DNA of 39,844 nt, from the NCBI GenBank assembly GCA_016124945.1, contig WGMT01000052.1:1-39844 (forward strand), written 5' to 3'. Shown here in pieces: positions 29,478-38,100 of this stretch (the stretch's first letter is position 1; the number at the start of each line of letters is the position of its first letter). The notes below the pieces were generated by a model. It had not been told where the DNA came from and searched no databases. It worked only from the letters and a program-made list of their open reading frames with translations. The stretch is from a bacterium (GTDB taxonomy: Bacteria > Chloroflexota > Anaerolineae > Caldilineales > Caldilineaceae). A program made the position numbers and the translations under genes.

Positions 29478-30545
29478 ATGGCTGACGAACGTAGCATCGA
29501 CGGACGTAAGCAGAAGACGGAACCGGAGCGGCAGATTTCACCGGAAAAGCAGACTGAAGACGGCCGCCTCGACTATGCGCTGCGCCCGCAAACCCTCGAC
29601 GAGATGATCGGCCAGGAGCGGTTGCGCGACAAGATGCGCATTCTGGTGGAAGCTGCTCGCGCCCGTGGGGAATCGCTGGATCATGTACTGCTCTATGGCC
29701 CGCCTGGGTTGGGCAAAACGACGCTCAGCCACATCCTCGCCAACGAGATGCAGGGGAATATGAAGCCCACCGCCGGGCCGGCGATTGAGAAGGCGGGGGA
29801 TCTGGCCGCCATCCTCACCAACTTACGCAAGGGCGACATTCTCTTTATCGACGAGATTCACCGGCTGGGTCGCGCCGTGGAAGAGATCCTCTACCCGGCC
29901 ATGGAAGACTTTGTCCTCGATATTACGGTGGGCAGTGGACCGAGTGCGCGTAGCATTCGGCTAACATTGCCACGCTTTACCATTATCGGGGCGACGACGC
30001 GGCTGGCAATGGTCACGTCGCCATTGCGCGCCCGTTTTGGGGTGGTGGAACGTTTCGATTTCTACAGCAAAGAGGCGCTGAAGGAGATTATCACCCGCGC
30101 CGCCGCCAAGTTGGAAATGCCTATCGACGAAGTGGGCGCCGAAGAAATCGCCCGCCGCTCACGAGGAACACCGCGTGTGGCCTTACGTCTACTTCGCCGT
30201 GTGCGCGATTTCGCCCAGGTCCGCGCCGACGGCTACATCGATCAGCACGTAGCCGACACTGCATTGGCCATGCACGAAATTGATCACCTGGGCCTCGACG
30301 ATCTGGATCGACGTGTCCTCGATGCCATCATCAACAAGTTTAGCGGTGGGCCGGTGGGCCTTGAAACCATGGCTGCCAGCATCAGCGAAGAGGCCGACAC
30401 GATCATGGACGTGGTGGAACCTTACCTGTTGCAACTTGGCTTCCTCGATCGCACCCCGCGCGGCCGCACCGCCACCCGCGCCGCCTACGCCCACATGGGC
30501 GTCCTCTACCCCGAGCGACCAGAGCAGGGTGGGTTGTTTGGATGA
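29478..30545 (+). CDS. ruvB: Holliday junction branch-migration ATPase RuvB
   Basis: Encodes 355 aa, AAA+ motor of the RuvAB complex. Intact motifs: RLDYALRPQTLDEMIGQ at the N-terminus, Walker A GPPGLGKTT, Walker B DILFIDEIHRL, sensor 1 FTIIGATTR, arginine-finger region PLRARFG, sensor 2 RGTPRVALRLLRRVRDFA, and the C-terminal winged helix (GFLDRTPRGR). ATG 29478 is chosen over the in-frame TTG at 29466 because ATG is preferred; ribosome sites are weak for both. ruvA and ruvC are not in the window. A G-rich word array begins right after the stop TGA. Confidence 0.97.
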   Translation: MADERSIDGRKQKTEPERQISPEKQTEDGRLDYALRPQTLDEMIGQERLRDKMRILVEAARARGESLDHVLLYGPPGLGKTTLSHILANEMQGNMKPTAGPAIEKAGDLAAILTNLRKGDILFIDEIHRLGRAVEEILYPAMEDFVLDITVGSGPSARSIRLTLPRFTIIGATTRLAMVTSPLRARFGVVERFDFYSKEALKEIITRAAAKLEMPIDEVGAEEIARRSRGTPRVALRLLRRVRDFAQVRADGYIDQHVADTALAMHEIDHLGLDDLDRRVLDAIINKFSGGPVGLETMAASISEEADTIMDVVEPYLLQLGFLDRTPRGRTATRAAYAHMGVLYPERPEQGGLFG

Positions 30546-30765
30546 GATGGGGATTGGGGGACTGGGGATCAGGGACTGGGTGATTAAGTTGGTGAACTTG
30601 TAGAGTACGCTCGTCACGCTGGTAGCGTGACCTACGAAACACGCACCTGTTTCGTAGGTCGTAGCTGCGGTTACCAACCGCAGAACTCGCTCCTACATAC
30701 CCGCCGCTCTTGTACGACAACGTCCTTAACGTTCGTCCTTCGTCTTCCGTCCTCCGTCATTCCCC
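30543..30765. repeat. Compound repeat between ruvB and the MBL-like gene
   Basis: G-rich words (GGGGATTGGGGGACTGGGG) begin at the ruvB stop. A hairpin GTCACGCTGGTAGCGTGAC, a CTACGAAACA / TGTTTCGTAG stem and the CTGCGGTTGGTAACCGCAG palindrome follow, then TTAAC and CGTCTTCCGTCC words. The last part encodes the C-terminus and the stop of the minus-strand gene. Confidence 0.85.
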
Positions 30766-31442
30766 TCTATCATCTCGACATTCCGCGCGTGGATCTGCTG
30801 ACAGATCGCGCTGCGTCGGTTGTCGGGCAGCAGGGTTGCCCCAAGTTGTTGTATCTGAATGGCGTCGTCGCCGCGGCGGACGGCGGCAGGGATCACGCGG
30901 CGCAGGCTGTGTAGGTAGGCGACGTCGTTGGCCAGCCGCCCCATGATCTCTACACGGTCACTGCTCAACGAACCGGTACGGGGGACAAAGAGGCGGGGTG
31001 GGCGCGTCTTGGCCAGTTGGGCCAGCAGGCGCAACGTCTCTATTTCCTCGCTACCGTCGGAGCCCTCCGCCACTTCAGGCAAAACCAAGTCGCTACCAAA
31101 TCGCCCCCCACACAGGAGACCCACCGCCGGCAGGGCGATCACTGTGTCCACGGCGCGGGCGTAGATGTCGAGCAGGTGCTGGCCGATGCGGATGTGGGCA
31201 ATGCCGCCGGCCATCCGCTGCATCTGCGCCAGACCGGTCTCCACCTTTTCTGGCCCCGTAAAGAGGACAGCCGTATTCTCTGCCAATGAAAAGCGATCCG
31301 CCACATCGGCAGGCGGGTCGATGAGCAACAGCTCATCCGGCGTCCCCAGCAATCGGCCCAGCACAAACAACGTATGCCGCGGCGGATCGCCTTCGGAGAA
31401 CAACTCCAGTTGGTCGTACAGTTGGGTAATTTGGGGGGGCAT
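30726..31442 (-). CDS. Metallo-beta-lactamase-fold-like protein without metal ligands
   Basis: Encodes 238 aa. The core (DELLLIDPPADVADRF, VLFTGPEKVE, HLLDIYARAVDTVIALP, VGLLCGGRFGSDLVLP) follows the strand order of MBL-fold hydrolases, but no HxHxDH motif or later His/Asp ligands are visible, so it is probably a non-catalytic relative, or I have the fold wrong. AAAGGAT precedes ATG 31442 by about 6 nt. The last residues (GGRKTKDER) and the stop are encoded by a CGTCTTCCGTCC-type repeat, so the native C-terminus is probably replaced. Lies downstream of the Gfo/Idh/MocA gene on the same strand. Confidence 0.6.
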   Translation of the reverse strand: MPPQITQLYDQLELFSEGDPPRHTLFVLGRLLGTPDELLLIDPPADVADRFSLAENTAVLFTGPEKVETGLAQMQRMAGGIAHIRIGQHLLDIYARAVDTVIALPAVGLLCGGRFGSDLVLPEVAEGSDGSEEIETLRLLAQLAKTRPPRLFVPRTGSLSSDRVEIMGRLANDVAYLHSLRRVIPAAVRRGDDAIQIQQLGATLLPDNRRSAICQQIHARNVEMIEGNDGGRKTKDER

Positions 31443-31463
31443 GGGTGATCCTTTGAGCGAAAA

Positions 31464-31565
31464 ACGACGGACGACAGACGACGGTCCAGATCGTTGACAG
31501 CGCGGCAGCAGACTTCAGCGATAACGAACTTGACCATGTCGTCCGTCGTCTGTTGTCCGTCGTCA
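31464..31565. repeat. Inverted word-repeat, ACGACGGACGAC family
   Basis: Left arm ACGACGGACGACAGACGACG (31464-31484), right arm GTCGTCCGTCGTCTGTTGTC plus CGTCGTCA (31538-31565). The TCA at the right end is the complement of the stop codon of the minus-strand oxidoreductase gene. Confidence 0.88.
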
Positions 31566-32675
31566 GAATGTGGTCCGCAACGTCTGTGCCGTCCCCGTCT
31601 CCGCCGAGCGGTAGGCGGCGTCGAAGATCTCGATGACATGGCGGGCGTGCTCGGCACTGGCGACAGTGGGCTTGTCGTCGCGTACCCAGTCGACCAGTTG
31701 CATCACGTCTTCGTAGACGTGCGACTCTTCCACTGTGCGGTGCTCGCCCACGACGTGGGGCAGTGATCCATTCATGCCGAATTCCTCATCAAGATCGCGC
31801 CCGGCATAGTCGAAGGGATCGCCGTTGAGTTTGTCTCCATTGAGGACGCCGCCGGTGCCGAAGATCAGCGGACGCCCCATTTGCGGCAAGCCACCCGCCG
31901 CCACCCCGTAGACAAAGGCGAAGAAGTTGTCGCCAAAATCAAGCACCATCAACGTGTTGTCATCCATGTCGGTAGGCAGGATCTGGCCGCGGAACTCGCG
32001 TTCCTTGACGCGCACACCTGAGAAACCCGTCACCCGTTTGGCAGGGCCGAGAATGCCGGTCATGGCGTGCAAGCCGTAGACGGTCATATCATAGAGCGGT
32101 CCACCACCGGGGCGGCGGAAGTACCAGGCCGGGTTGATGTTGGTGAGCGGGTCGTCGCCGTGACGCACGCTGGCTTCGTCCTCATGGTAGCGGCCGAACG
32201 CCGAACCGGTGACGGCCCAGGTCAACGTGCCCAACACGCCTTCGTGGATCATCTCACGGATGCGCTGGTGGCGAGGACGCAGCATTTCCCCCGGCGAAGA
32301 GACAAGTTTGACGCCCTTAGCGGCGGCGCGGGCGATGAGATCGTCGGCTTCTTCTACCGTGGTCGTCATCGACTTGTTGAAGTGGATGTGCATGCCGGCC
32401 TCAATCGCCTGCTTACCCTGCTCGTAGTGGAAACCAATGGGCGACGCAATCGAGACGGCGTCCACGCTGCCGGAGGCGAGCAACTCTTCCGCGCTAGTGA
32501 AGGCGTGGGGCACGCCAAAGCGGGCCGCCGCCGCTTCAGCCCGCTCGAAGACAGGATCACAGACCGCGGTGACAGTCACCCGATCCTGCACATCGTCCAT
32601 GGTCAGGTGGGGCAACAGCCCCCGAATCGAGATACTGCCGGTGCCGATAATGCCAAGACGAACGGGGTGAGACAT
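31563..32675 (-). CDS. Gfo/Idh/MocA-family oxidoreductase
   Basis: Encodes 370 aa. The N-terminal Rossmann motif RLGIIGTGSISIRGLLPHL binds NAD(P); a C-terminal alpha/beta domain follows (PGGGPLYDMTVYGLHAMTGILGP). The usual catalytic E-K-P is replaced by N-K-S (HFNKSMTTTVEEA), a variant in which the lysine is kept. Family members oxidise or reduce sugars and sugar derivatives; substrate unknown. ATG 32675 has AGGAGA about 6 nt upstream. Together with the PhyH-like gene and the sugar importer further right, it suggests a carbohydrate-use region. Its stop TGA is shared with the repeat. Confidence 0.9.
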   Translation of the reverse strand: MSHPVRLGIIGTGSISIRGLLPHLTMDDVQDRVTVTAVCDPVFERAEAAAARFGVPHAFTSAEELLASGSVDAVSIASPIGFHYEQGKQAIEAGMHIHFNKSMTTTVEEADDLIARAAAKGVKLVSSPGEMLRPRHQRIREMIHEGVLGTLTWAVTGSAFGRYHEDEASVRHGDDPLTNINPAWYFRRPGGGPLYDMTVYGLHAMTGILGPAKRVTGFSGVRVKEREFRGQILPTDMDDNTLMVLDFGDNFFAFVYGVAAGGLPQMGRPLIFGTGGVLNGDKLNGDPFDYAGRDLDEEFGMNGSLPHVVGEHRTVEESHVYEDVMQLVDWVRDDKPTVASAEHARHVIEIFDAAYRSAETGTAQTLRTTF

Positions 32676-32706
32676 GGAGATCTCCTGTGGCGTTTGTGAA
32701 TTGGTT

Positions 32707-32789
32707 GACTGACGAAAGACGGAAGACGAACGTCAAGATTGTCGCTTGGGAACAAAGGTGTTGGCACATCATCCCATCATCTCATCCTC
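32707..32789. repeat. Mixed-arm word repeat between oxidoreductase and DUF2723 genes
   Basis: Left arm GACGAAAGACGGAAGACGAA (32711-32730), right arm CATCATCCCATCATCTCATC (32767-32786); the two families are unrelated. The DUF2723 stop (complement of TCA at 32782) lies in the right arm. Confidence 0.82.
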
Positions 32790-34407
32790 TAGTAATCCGC
32801 TGATACAACACCATCCCCAACCGTTCCCCGCGACACGTCAACCCGGCATCGCTCAGTTCGGGCAGGCATTCGGTGAAATAGATGGGGTGATTGTCAATGT
32901 GCGCCAGGACGAACTGCACTGTGGAGTTTTCACTCACCGCGCCTTCACGGTAGGGTTTTTCTTCGATGAAGGTAAGGTCTGCGCGTCCTTTTTCGACGTG
33001 GGCGATGTAATAGAGTGGGTAGAGTTCATTCCATCGGGAAAAGATCACCGCGTTCTGCGGCGCGGCGTCGACGATGGACGAAGTCTGCAACGTAAGCCCC
33101 GTCATGCTGAAGTGGTCGACGGGGTAGCCGTCGAAGTCGAACTGAGAAACACGCCCGGCGCTGACGTCGTCCCAGCGCGGGGCGAGGACGGGCCACACGG
33201 CTGTCACCAACAAGATTCCGGCAACGAGGACGGCCGCCGCGGCGGGCGCAATCATTGACCAACGACGGAGTAGCCGGTGCATTCCACTCTCCACGGCGGT
33301 CGTGCCGGCGGCAACACCGGCCGCCAGTAACAGCGCCAGCAGCAGGTAACCGGGGATGAAGAAGACGTGAATGTCCCAGATGTTGTAGCTGAAGGTGTAG
33401 ATCCACTGCGCCAGGAGGGCGATCCCCACCAGCGCGCCTTCCGCCTTCCTGTGGGTTGCCAACCACGCCAGCCCAGGGAGCACGAGCAGCAACGCCAGCG
33501 GGTGAAATTCACGGCCTAAATTTGACGCATATTCCCAGAGGTTTTTGCCCACGGCTTCGGGCTGAAACATGCGATCCTGAAATTGACGTCCGCTGACGCT
33601 GAACCAGAAACGCTCCAACGGGCTGTCCAAATCCGTCTCCGCCAGCCCCCACACCGAACGGGACGGTTGAATGGCGGCGGCGATGAAGTCTGCGGCGGGG
33701 GCGCGCCAGTCTAAATAGAGGAATGCAGCCACAAAAAGGATAGCCCCCAGCAGTGCGCCGGACGTTGCGGCGATCCAGGCTCGGGGATTCCGCCGCGCCG
33801 TGAGTAGCAGGTAGATGACGATGGCCGGCGCGGCGAGGACGACGGTCATGTGTACGCCGAGGCTCAACCCGCCCAGCAAGCCGGCGCAGAAGAGGTATGC
33901 AGACCGTCCACTGGAGCGCCAGGAGAGCACCAACACCAGCACCGCCGCCAAAAAGGCTGCGCCGGCGCTGTAGACTTCGGCGATCACGGCCTGTGACCAG
34001 AGCGTAGTCGACACCGCCAACGCCGCTGCGCTAATCAGTGCGGCCAGACGGCGATCTGTGAGCAGGCGGCCTGCCACATAGGTAAGCGTTACGGCAACTG
34101 CGCCCATCAACGCCGAAAAGAGGTTGACGCGGAAGGCCACACTTTCCACTGGCAGCCAGGTGAAAGGATGGGCCAGCAGCAGGTAGATGGGGTAGCCGGT
34201 GGGGTGCGTGTTGCCAAGCAGGTAGGCCAGCGTCTGGAATTCGCCGCTGTCACCGGGCAGGAGCACCGGCGCAAGCGTCCGCAAGTAGAGGAAAAACGCA
34301 CCGCCGCCCAGCAGCGCCAGCAAAACCGAATCTACCAGCATGCTCAGGTTCGCCGACGTCGAAGTCTGTGTCAGCGCGCGGGAATTGGCCGATGTTGCTC
34401 GGTACAT
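32782..34407 (-). CDS. DUF2723 membrane protein (GT-C-like)
   Basis: Encodes 541 aa with about 11 hydrophobic segments. The N-terminal signature LLPGDSGEFQTLAYLLGNTH followed by PTGYPIYLLLAHPF defines DUF2723; the G-D-S-G-E acidic site in the first loop resembles the catalytic loop of GT-C glycosyltransferases, and a glycosyltransferase role using lipid-linked sugars is proposed for the family. The C-terminal soluble part (AVIFSRWNELYPLYYIAHVE) is typical. Start ATG 34407 is first choice; ATG 34341 lacks a ribosome site. Its stop codon lies in a GATGATGGGATGATG word repeat. Confidence 0.88.
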   Translation of the reverse strand: MYRATSANSRALTQTSTSANLSMLVDSVLLALLGGGAFFLYLRTLAPVLLPGDSGEFQTLAYLLGNTHPTGYPIYLLLAHPFTWLPVESVAFRVNLFSALMGAVAVTLTYVAGRLLTDRRLAALISAAALAVSTTLWSQAVIAEVYSAGAAFLAAVLVLVLSWRSSGRSAYLFCAGLLGGLSLGVHMTVVLAAPAIVIYLLLTARRNPRAWIAATSGALLGAILFVAAFLYLDWRAPAADFIAAAIQPSRSVWGLAETDLDSPLERFWFSVSGRQFQDRMFQPEAVGKNLWEYASNLGREFHPLALLLVLPGLAWLATHRKAEGALVGIALLAQWIYTFSYNIWDIHVFFIPGYLLLALLLAAGVAAGTTAVESGMHRLLRRWSMIAPAAAAVLVAGILLVTAVWPVLAPRWDDVSAGRVSQFDFDGYPVDHFSMTGLTLQTSSIVDAAPQNAVIFSRWNELYPLYYIAHVEKGRADLTFIEEKPYREGAVSENSTVQFVLAHIDNHPIYFTECLPELSDAGLTCRGERLGMVLYQRITRG

Positions 34408-34557
34408 GGCTTCTTTCTGCTTCTTTTGTTCTGTGTTGTGTCGGGTGCGTACCGGTAATCTTCGAAATAGGACGGATCAATCGTCATCATCTTACCAAGG
34501 GCGTCTGCGAAATACCAGGATTTGTCCTTGTGGTGGTGTCGTTCAAAGTTGGGGCGA

Positions 34558-34625
34558 ACAGTGCCTGGCACGGGCCAGTGAGGCGCCCTTCAAAGGATCT
34601 GCGCTTGGCCCATGCCAGGCACTGT
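34558..34625. repeat. 20-bp stem hairpin (ACAGTGCCTGGCACGGGCCA family)
   Basis: Bases 34558-34577 and 34606-34625 are complementary except for one position that can form a G-U pair. It sits in the 280-bp gap between the PhyH-like gene and the DUF2723 gene (both minus strand), where no gene is supported; it may terminate or attenuate the upstream transcript. Confidence 0.8.
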
Positions 34626-34686
34626 GGCGAATGCGCCGGCAACTTGAGAGACACCCTCCTTGTGGTGGGCGTTCTGTTTCTGTTTA

Positions 34687-35496
34687 TTATCGCGGGCGAT
34701 TAGGGGCGACAGGCTGGAGCAATTTGCGGCGTTCGGGCGTCAGGCGGTTGAGTAGTTCCTCTGAGTACTCAAACCCATAGCGCGTGGACCCCCAATGCGG
34801 GCCGTAGCGATAGATGGTGACCCGACGTTCGCCGGATTCGTTGGTACGGCTGCTGCCGCCGTGCATGATGCCGTCGACAAAGAGGAGCGCATCGCCGGCT
34901 TCGAGGAGAACCGGTACCGCCCCATCCAGGTGATCCATTCGATCCAGCTTGCCGTAGTCCCCGGCGTTGGGGTGGGGGAAGTTGGATTTGTGGCTGCCGG
35001 GGATCACCATGGTGGGACCGTCCCCTGGGCCGACGTCGCTGATGGCGAGGATCACATTGCACTGGCCACAGCGGAAGACGCCGTTGGCGTAGGCATATTG
35101 GTTGCGCACGGCGGCCTTGAATCCGCCTGAATGTACAGGATGGTGCCCGCCAGAACGCCGAATCGACGCGATACACTCGTCCACGAAGAGGCCCTGCACG
35201 TAGCTCTCTGCTTCGCCACAGTAGCGGCGCAGGTAGTTGATCCAACTAGGGTGGTCGAGCAATTTTTCAAAAGGCGCGCCGACTTCTACACAGTTGTGGA
35301 GCTCAAAGCCGGTGGCGCCGTTGTAGTCGCGGCGTTGGGCATTGCCCCACCACTCCCCGTATTGCAGATCGGGGAAGGCATCAAAGGCGTCGTTGAGTTC
35401 GGCCAGCAGATCGGCGTCTACGGCGTTCTTGAGGATCAGATAGCCGTTCAGATCGAAAAGAAAGTCATCTAGTGCTGTGGGTACGCGTGCGTCCAT
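34687..35496 (-). CDS. PhyH-family Fe(II)/2-oxoglutarate oxygenase-like protein
   Basis: Encodes 269 aa. Phytanoyl-CoA dioxygenase fold: FDLNGYLILKNAVDADLLAE at the N-terminus, the CNVILAISDVGPGDGPTMVI strand followed by PGSHKSNFPHP, and the distal iron-His region VDGIMHGGSSRTNESGERRV with its Arg for 2-oxoglutarate. The position of the usual HxD iron motif reads H-S-G (PVHSGGFKAA), so the carboxylate ligand seems absent (see finding). Start ATG 35496 with AGGAGA 7 nt upstream; the reading frame's upstream extension to 35529 is not needed. Divergent from the truncated AraC gene. Role probably oxidation of an organic substrate; not determined. Confidence 0.85.
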   Translation of the reverse strand: MDARVPTALDDFLFDLNGYLILKNAVDADLLAELNDAFDAFPDLQYGEWWGNAQRRDYNGATGFELHNCVEVGAPFEKLLDHPSWINYLRRYCGEAESYVQGLFVDECIASIRRSGGHHPVHSGGFKAAVRNQYAYANGVFRCGQCNVILAISDVGPGDGPTMVIPGSHKSNFPHPNAGDYGKLDRMDHLDGAVPVLLEAGDALLFVDGIMHGGSSRTNESGERRVTIYRYGPHWGSTRYGFEYSEELLNRLTPERRKLLQPVAPNRPR

Positions 35497-35595
35497 GGTT
35501 ATCTCTCCTTGGTTGTGTTCGGTTTGCATCTCTGCCGGAGGACGGTACTATAATAGCTATCTGCTCCTGGATTTACTACCGGGATCGCCATCACT

Positions 35596-36081
35596 TTGTC
35601 CCGAATCCTAAGATTTGAAGACCATAATTCGTTGTTGGATCGGCTCAGCTTTGCACGCTGGCATGCTTACCTGGCCGACGGGCGCGCTTCGATAGCGTTG
35701 ATGGAGATTGAGGCGCGGCTCTTGCGTCTGGCAACCTTGGAACCGTCCACTGCGCCACTGGTACACACAAAACCGTTGCGCAAGACGCTACAAATGGCCC
35801 GTTTCATTGTGGAAAATTACTGCGAGGCGTTGAGTGTGGAACAGGTGGCAGGTGCAGTCGGTCTGCACCCCAACTACGCCATGTTCTGTTTCAAGCAGAG
35901 TTTTGGCCTTTCCGTTCTAGACTACCTCCTTCAATACCGGGTGACCCAGGCGCTACGCCTCCTCACCACCACCGATCTGCCCATCCTTGAGGTCGGCTGG
36001 GAGACTGGCTTCTGCTCAAGCAGCAATTTCTACAGCACCTTCAAGCGTTTCACCGGGCGCACACCGCGCAGTTTTCGCTAA
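35596..36081 (+). CDS. AraC-family regulator, truncated to the DNA-binding half
   Basis: Encodes 161 aa from TTG. Residues about 62-161 are a complete pair of AraC helix-turn-helix motifs (LSVEQVAGAVGLHPNYAMFC and LPILEVGWETGFCSSSNFYS, ending FKRFTGRTPRSFR). The preceding RWHAYLADGRASIALMEIEA resembles the linker after the usual cupin sensor domain, which is missing. The frame is closed by a stop at 35554-35556, and the space upstream is taken by the divergent PhyH-like gene, so the sensor domain is lost rather than miscalled. No ribosome site fits the TTG; ATG 35701 is an alternative. Could be a constitutive DNA-binding remnant or a decaying gene. Regulation of phyH or the sugar importer would be natural for the family. 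Confidence 0.7.
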   Translation: MSRILRFEDHNSLLDRLSFARWHAYLADGRASIALMEIEARLLRLATLEPSTAPLVHTKPLRKTLQMARFIVENYCEALSVEQVAGAVGLHPNYAMFCFKQSFGLSVLDYLLQYRVTQALRLLTTTDLPILEVGWETGFCSSSNFYSTFKRFTGRTPRSFR

Positions 36082-36183
36082 CGCTCCCACTCTGCAAAGG
36101 ACGGCATCCTCTTCGTGTAGACGTGCGCTGCCAGTAGGATCAGCACGATACAGTGGTTATAAATTGTTAACGATTCTAACCTG

Positions 36184-37104
36184 TTAGCCTTTGAGGCCGG
36201 TCAGTGAAATGCCTTCAATGAAAGTACGCTGGGCCAGGAAGAATGCAATCAAAATCGGCGCTGTGACAATCGTGCTAACGGCCATGAGGTAAGGATAGGC
36301 CAGAGGCGCAGCGCCTGTACCTGCGATGGTGTTGCGCAGATCGGCCAGCCCCAGCGCCAGCACGTACTGATCGACGCGGCGCAAGTAGATCAGGGGGCCG
36401 AGATAGTCGTTCCAGGCGTTCATGAACTGGAAGAGCGCCACCACCGTCAGCGCCGATTTTGTCAGTGGCAGGATGATCTTCCACATGATCTGGAATTCGT
36501 TGGCGCCGTCAATGCGCGCCGCTTCCGATAGATCCACCGGAATGGTCATGAAGAACTGGCGCAGCATGAAGATGAAGTAGGGGCTACCGAAAAAGGCCGG
36601 CACCACCAACGGCAGGAAGGTGTTGATCCACCCCAATTCTTTGAAAATAATGAAGAGCGGCACCATTGTCACGGCGTAGGGCACCATCATCGTGGCCAGG
36701 CAGACGAAGAAGATGGTATCGCGTCCTTTCCAGCGGATGCGCGAGAAGCCGTACGCTACAATCGCCGAAGAGATTGTGACGCCGATAGTGGTTGGTATGG
36801 CCAGGCGGAACAGAGTATTAAAGGCAAAGAGGTTGAAATCATAAGTGGTCCACGCGTTCCAAAAATTTTCCCACAGCGCCGGATTTGGCAGCCACACGGG
36901 AGGAATTGTGTAGACCTGTGAGTCGGTCTTGATTGATGAGACGAACATCCAAATCAGCGGCACTACAAAGCTGAAAGATAGTACCAGCAGTACCGTATAC
37001 TTCAGGGCGTCAACCAGGATGCGCCCAATCGAAATCGTGTTGCCGCGGCGAACCATGGGCGCCGTGCGGGGTGTTTGATCGGTCGGGGTTGCTTGCACAG
37101 ACAT
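36184..37104 (-). CDS. Sugar ABC transporter permease, MalG type
   Basis: Encodes 306 aa, six membrane segments. The cytoplasmic EAA loop that contacts the ATPase is EAARIDGANEFQIMWKIILP, and the N-terminus has the long cytoplasmic tail and first helix (LVLSFSFVVPLIWMFVSSIK) of MalG-type (CUT1) carbohydrate importers. GAGGTG lies about 7 nt before ATG 37104. Third gene of the binding protein-MalF-MalG set. No ATPase gene is in the window, as is common when one shared MsmK-type ATPase serves many importers. Confidence 0.94.
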   Translation of the reverse strand: MSVQATPTDQTPRTAPMVRRGNTISIGRILVDALKYTVLLVLSFSFVVPLIWMFVSSIKTDSQVYTIPPVWLPNPALWENFWNAWTTYDFNLFAFNTLFRLAIPTTIGVTISSAIVAYGFSRIRWKGRDTIFFVCLATMMVPYAVTMVPLFIIFKELGWINTFLPLVVPAFFGSPYFIFMLRQFFMTIPVDLSEAARIDGANEFQIMWKIILPLTKSALTVVALFQFMNAWNDYLGPLIYLRRVDQYVLALGLADLRNTIAGTGAAPLAYPYLMAVSTIVTAPILIAFFLAQRTFIEGISLTGLKG

Positions 37105-37160
37105 GGCAGTAACACCTCAACTTTCAGGACATCAGACGAGAAAAGCAGCTTCGCCGTAGG

Positions 37161-38084
37161 TTAATCGTTTTCTCCCCCGCCGTAGTAGACCCACCGGTCC
37201 GACGAACGGAAGAGCAAAATCGTAAAGACGACGATTACCACGAAGAGAATCCAGGCAAGCGCCGATGCCTTTCCCATCCGCAAGTATTGGAAGGCATTGC
37301 GGTAAAGGAAGATCGTATAGAGTTCCGTGGCATTGTTGGGTCCACCGGCAGTGAGAAGCCAGGGCAGCGTAAAATTCTGGAAGCCGTAGATCAGACCAAT
37401 CACCAGGTTAAAGAGAATCACTGGTGTGGACATGGGGATAGTAATGTTCCAGAATTTATTCCAAGCGTTGGCGCCGTCTACGGTGGCTGCTTCGTAAAGC
37501 GAGCGGGGCACGTCTTGGAGGGTGGCCAGGAAGATCACGATGGCATTCCCCTGCGCCCATATATGGATCAAAATCAACGTCGGTTTGGCAAAGTCTGGGT
37601 TGGCGATGAAGGGGATAATTGGCAATCCTAGGGATTGCAACGTACCGTTGATGGCGCCGTACTGCACATTCACGAGGAACTGCCACACCACTGCCGTCAC
37701 AAAGGCGGGGATGATGGCCGGAAAGAAGAAGATGGCGCGGAACATAGAGCGTCCGCGGATCTCTGTGTTCAGTAGTGCGGCCATTAAGAAAGCGGCAGCT
37801 ACCCCCAACGGTGCACTCAGCCCCACATAGTAGAGCGTGTTGTAGGTCACCGTGCCAAAGAGCGGATCGTTGGTAAAAATTTCGGTATAGTTTTGAAACC
37901 CCAAGAAGATGGGATCGCGCAGTAGATCATAGCGAGTCAGGCTGTAGTAGAAAGAGGAGATCAGCGGGTACAGCGTCCAAAGCAAAAATCCGATGAGCCA
38001 GGGCGAGATGAAAAGCAATCCCATCAATTGGTTGCGTCGCTGGGAAGCCGTCATCCCTGTCCGCCGGCGAGTCAGGGTAGCCAT
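37161..38084 (-). CDS. Sugar ABC transporter permease, MalF type
   Basis: Encodes 307 aa, six membrane segments. N-terminal LLFISPWLIGFLLWTLYPLI and the EAA loop YEAATVDGANAWNKFWNITI are diagnostic of CUT1 MalF-type permeases. Start is ATG 38084 with GAGGTG 5 nt upstream; the longer frame to 38135 is discarded because its residues come from the intercistronic hairpin region. Pairs with the MalG-type permease, 56 nt apart. Confidence 0.94.
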   Translation of the reverse strand: MATLTRRRTGMTASQRRNQLMGLLFISPWLIGFLLWTLYPLISSFYYSLTRYDLLRDPIFLGFQNYTEIFTNDPLFGTVTYNTLYYVGLSAPLGVAAAFLMAALLNTEIRGRSMFRAIFFFPAIIPAFVTAVVWQFLVNVQYGAINGTLQSLGLPIIPFIANPDFAKPTLILIHIWAQGNAIVIFLATLQDVPRSLYEAATVDGANAWNKFWNITIPMSTPVILFNLVIGLIYGFQNFTLPWLLTAGGPNNATELYTIFLYRNAFQYLRMGKASALAWILFVVIVVFTILLFRSSDRWVYYGGGEND

Positions 38085-38100
38085 AGAGCACCTCACAGGG

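Noticed and set aside
34340..34780. Plus-strand frames of 111-146 aa over the DUF2723/PhyH gap
   Set aside because: They overlap two well-supported minus-strand genes and read through the hairpin at 34558-34625; no family resemblance.
35549..35554. TATAAT as a promoter of the AraC fragment
   Set aside because: No -35 match at 16-18 bp upstream on either strand, and the hexamer overlaps the in-frame stop; kept as unresolved.
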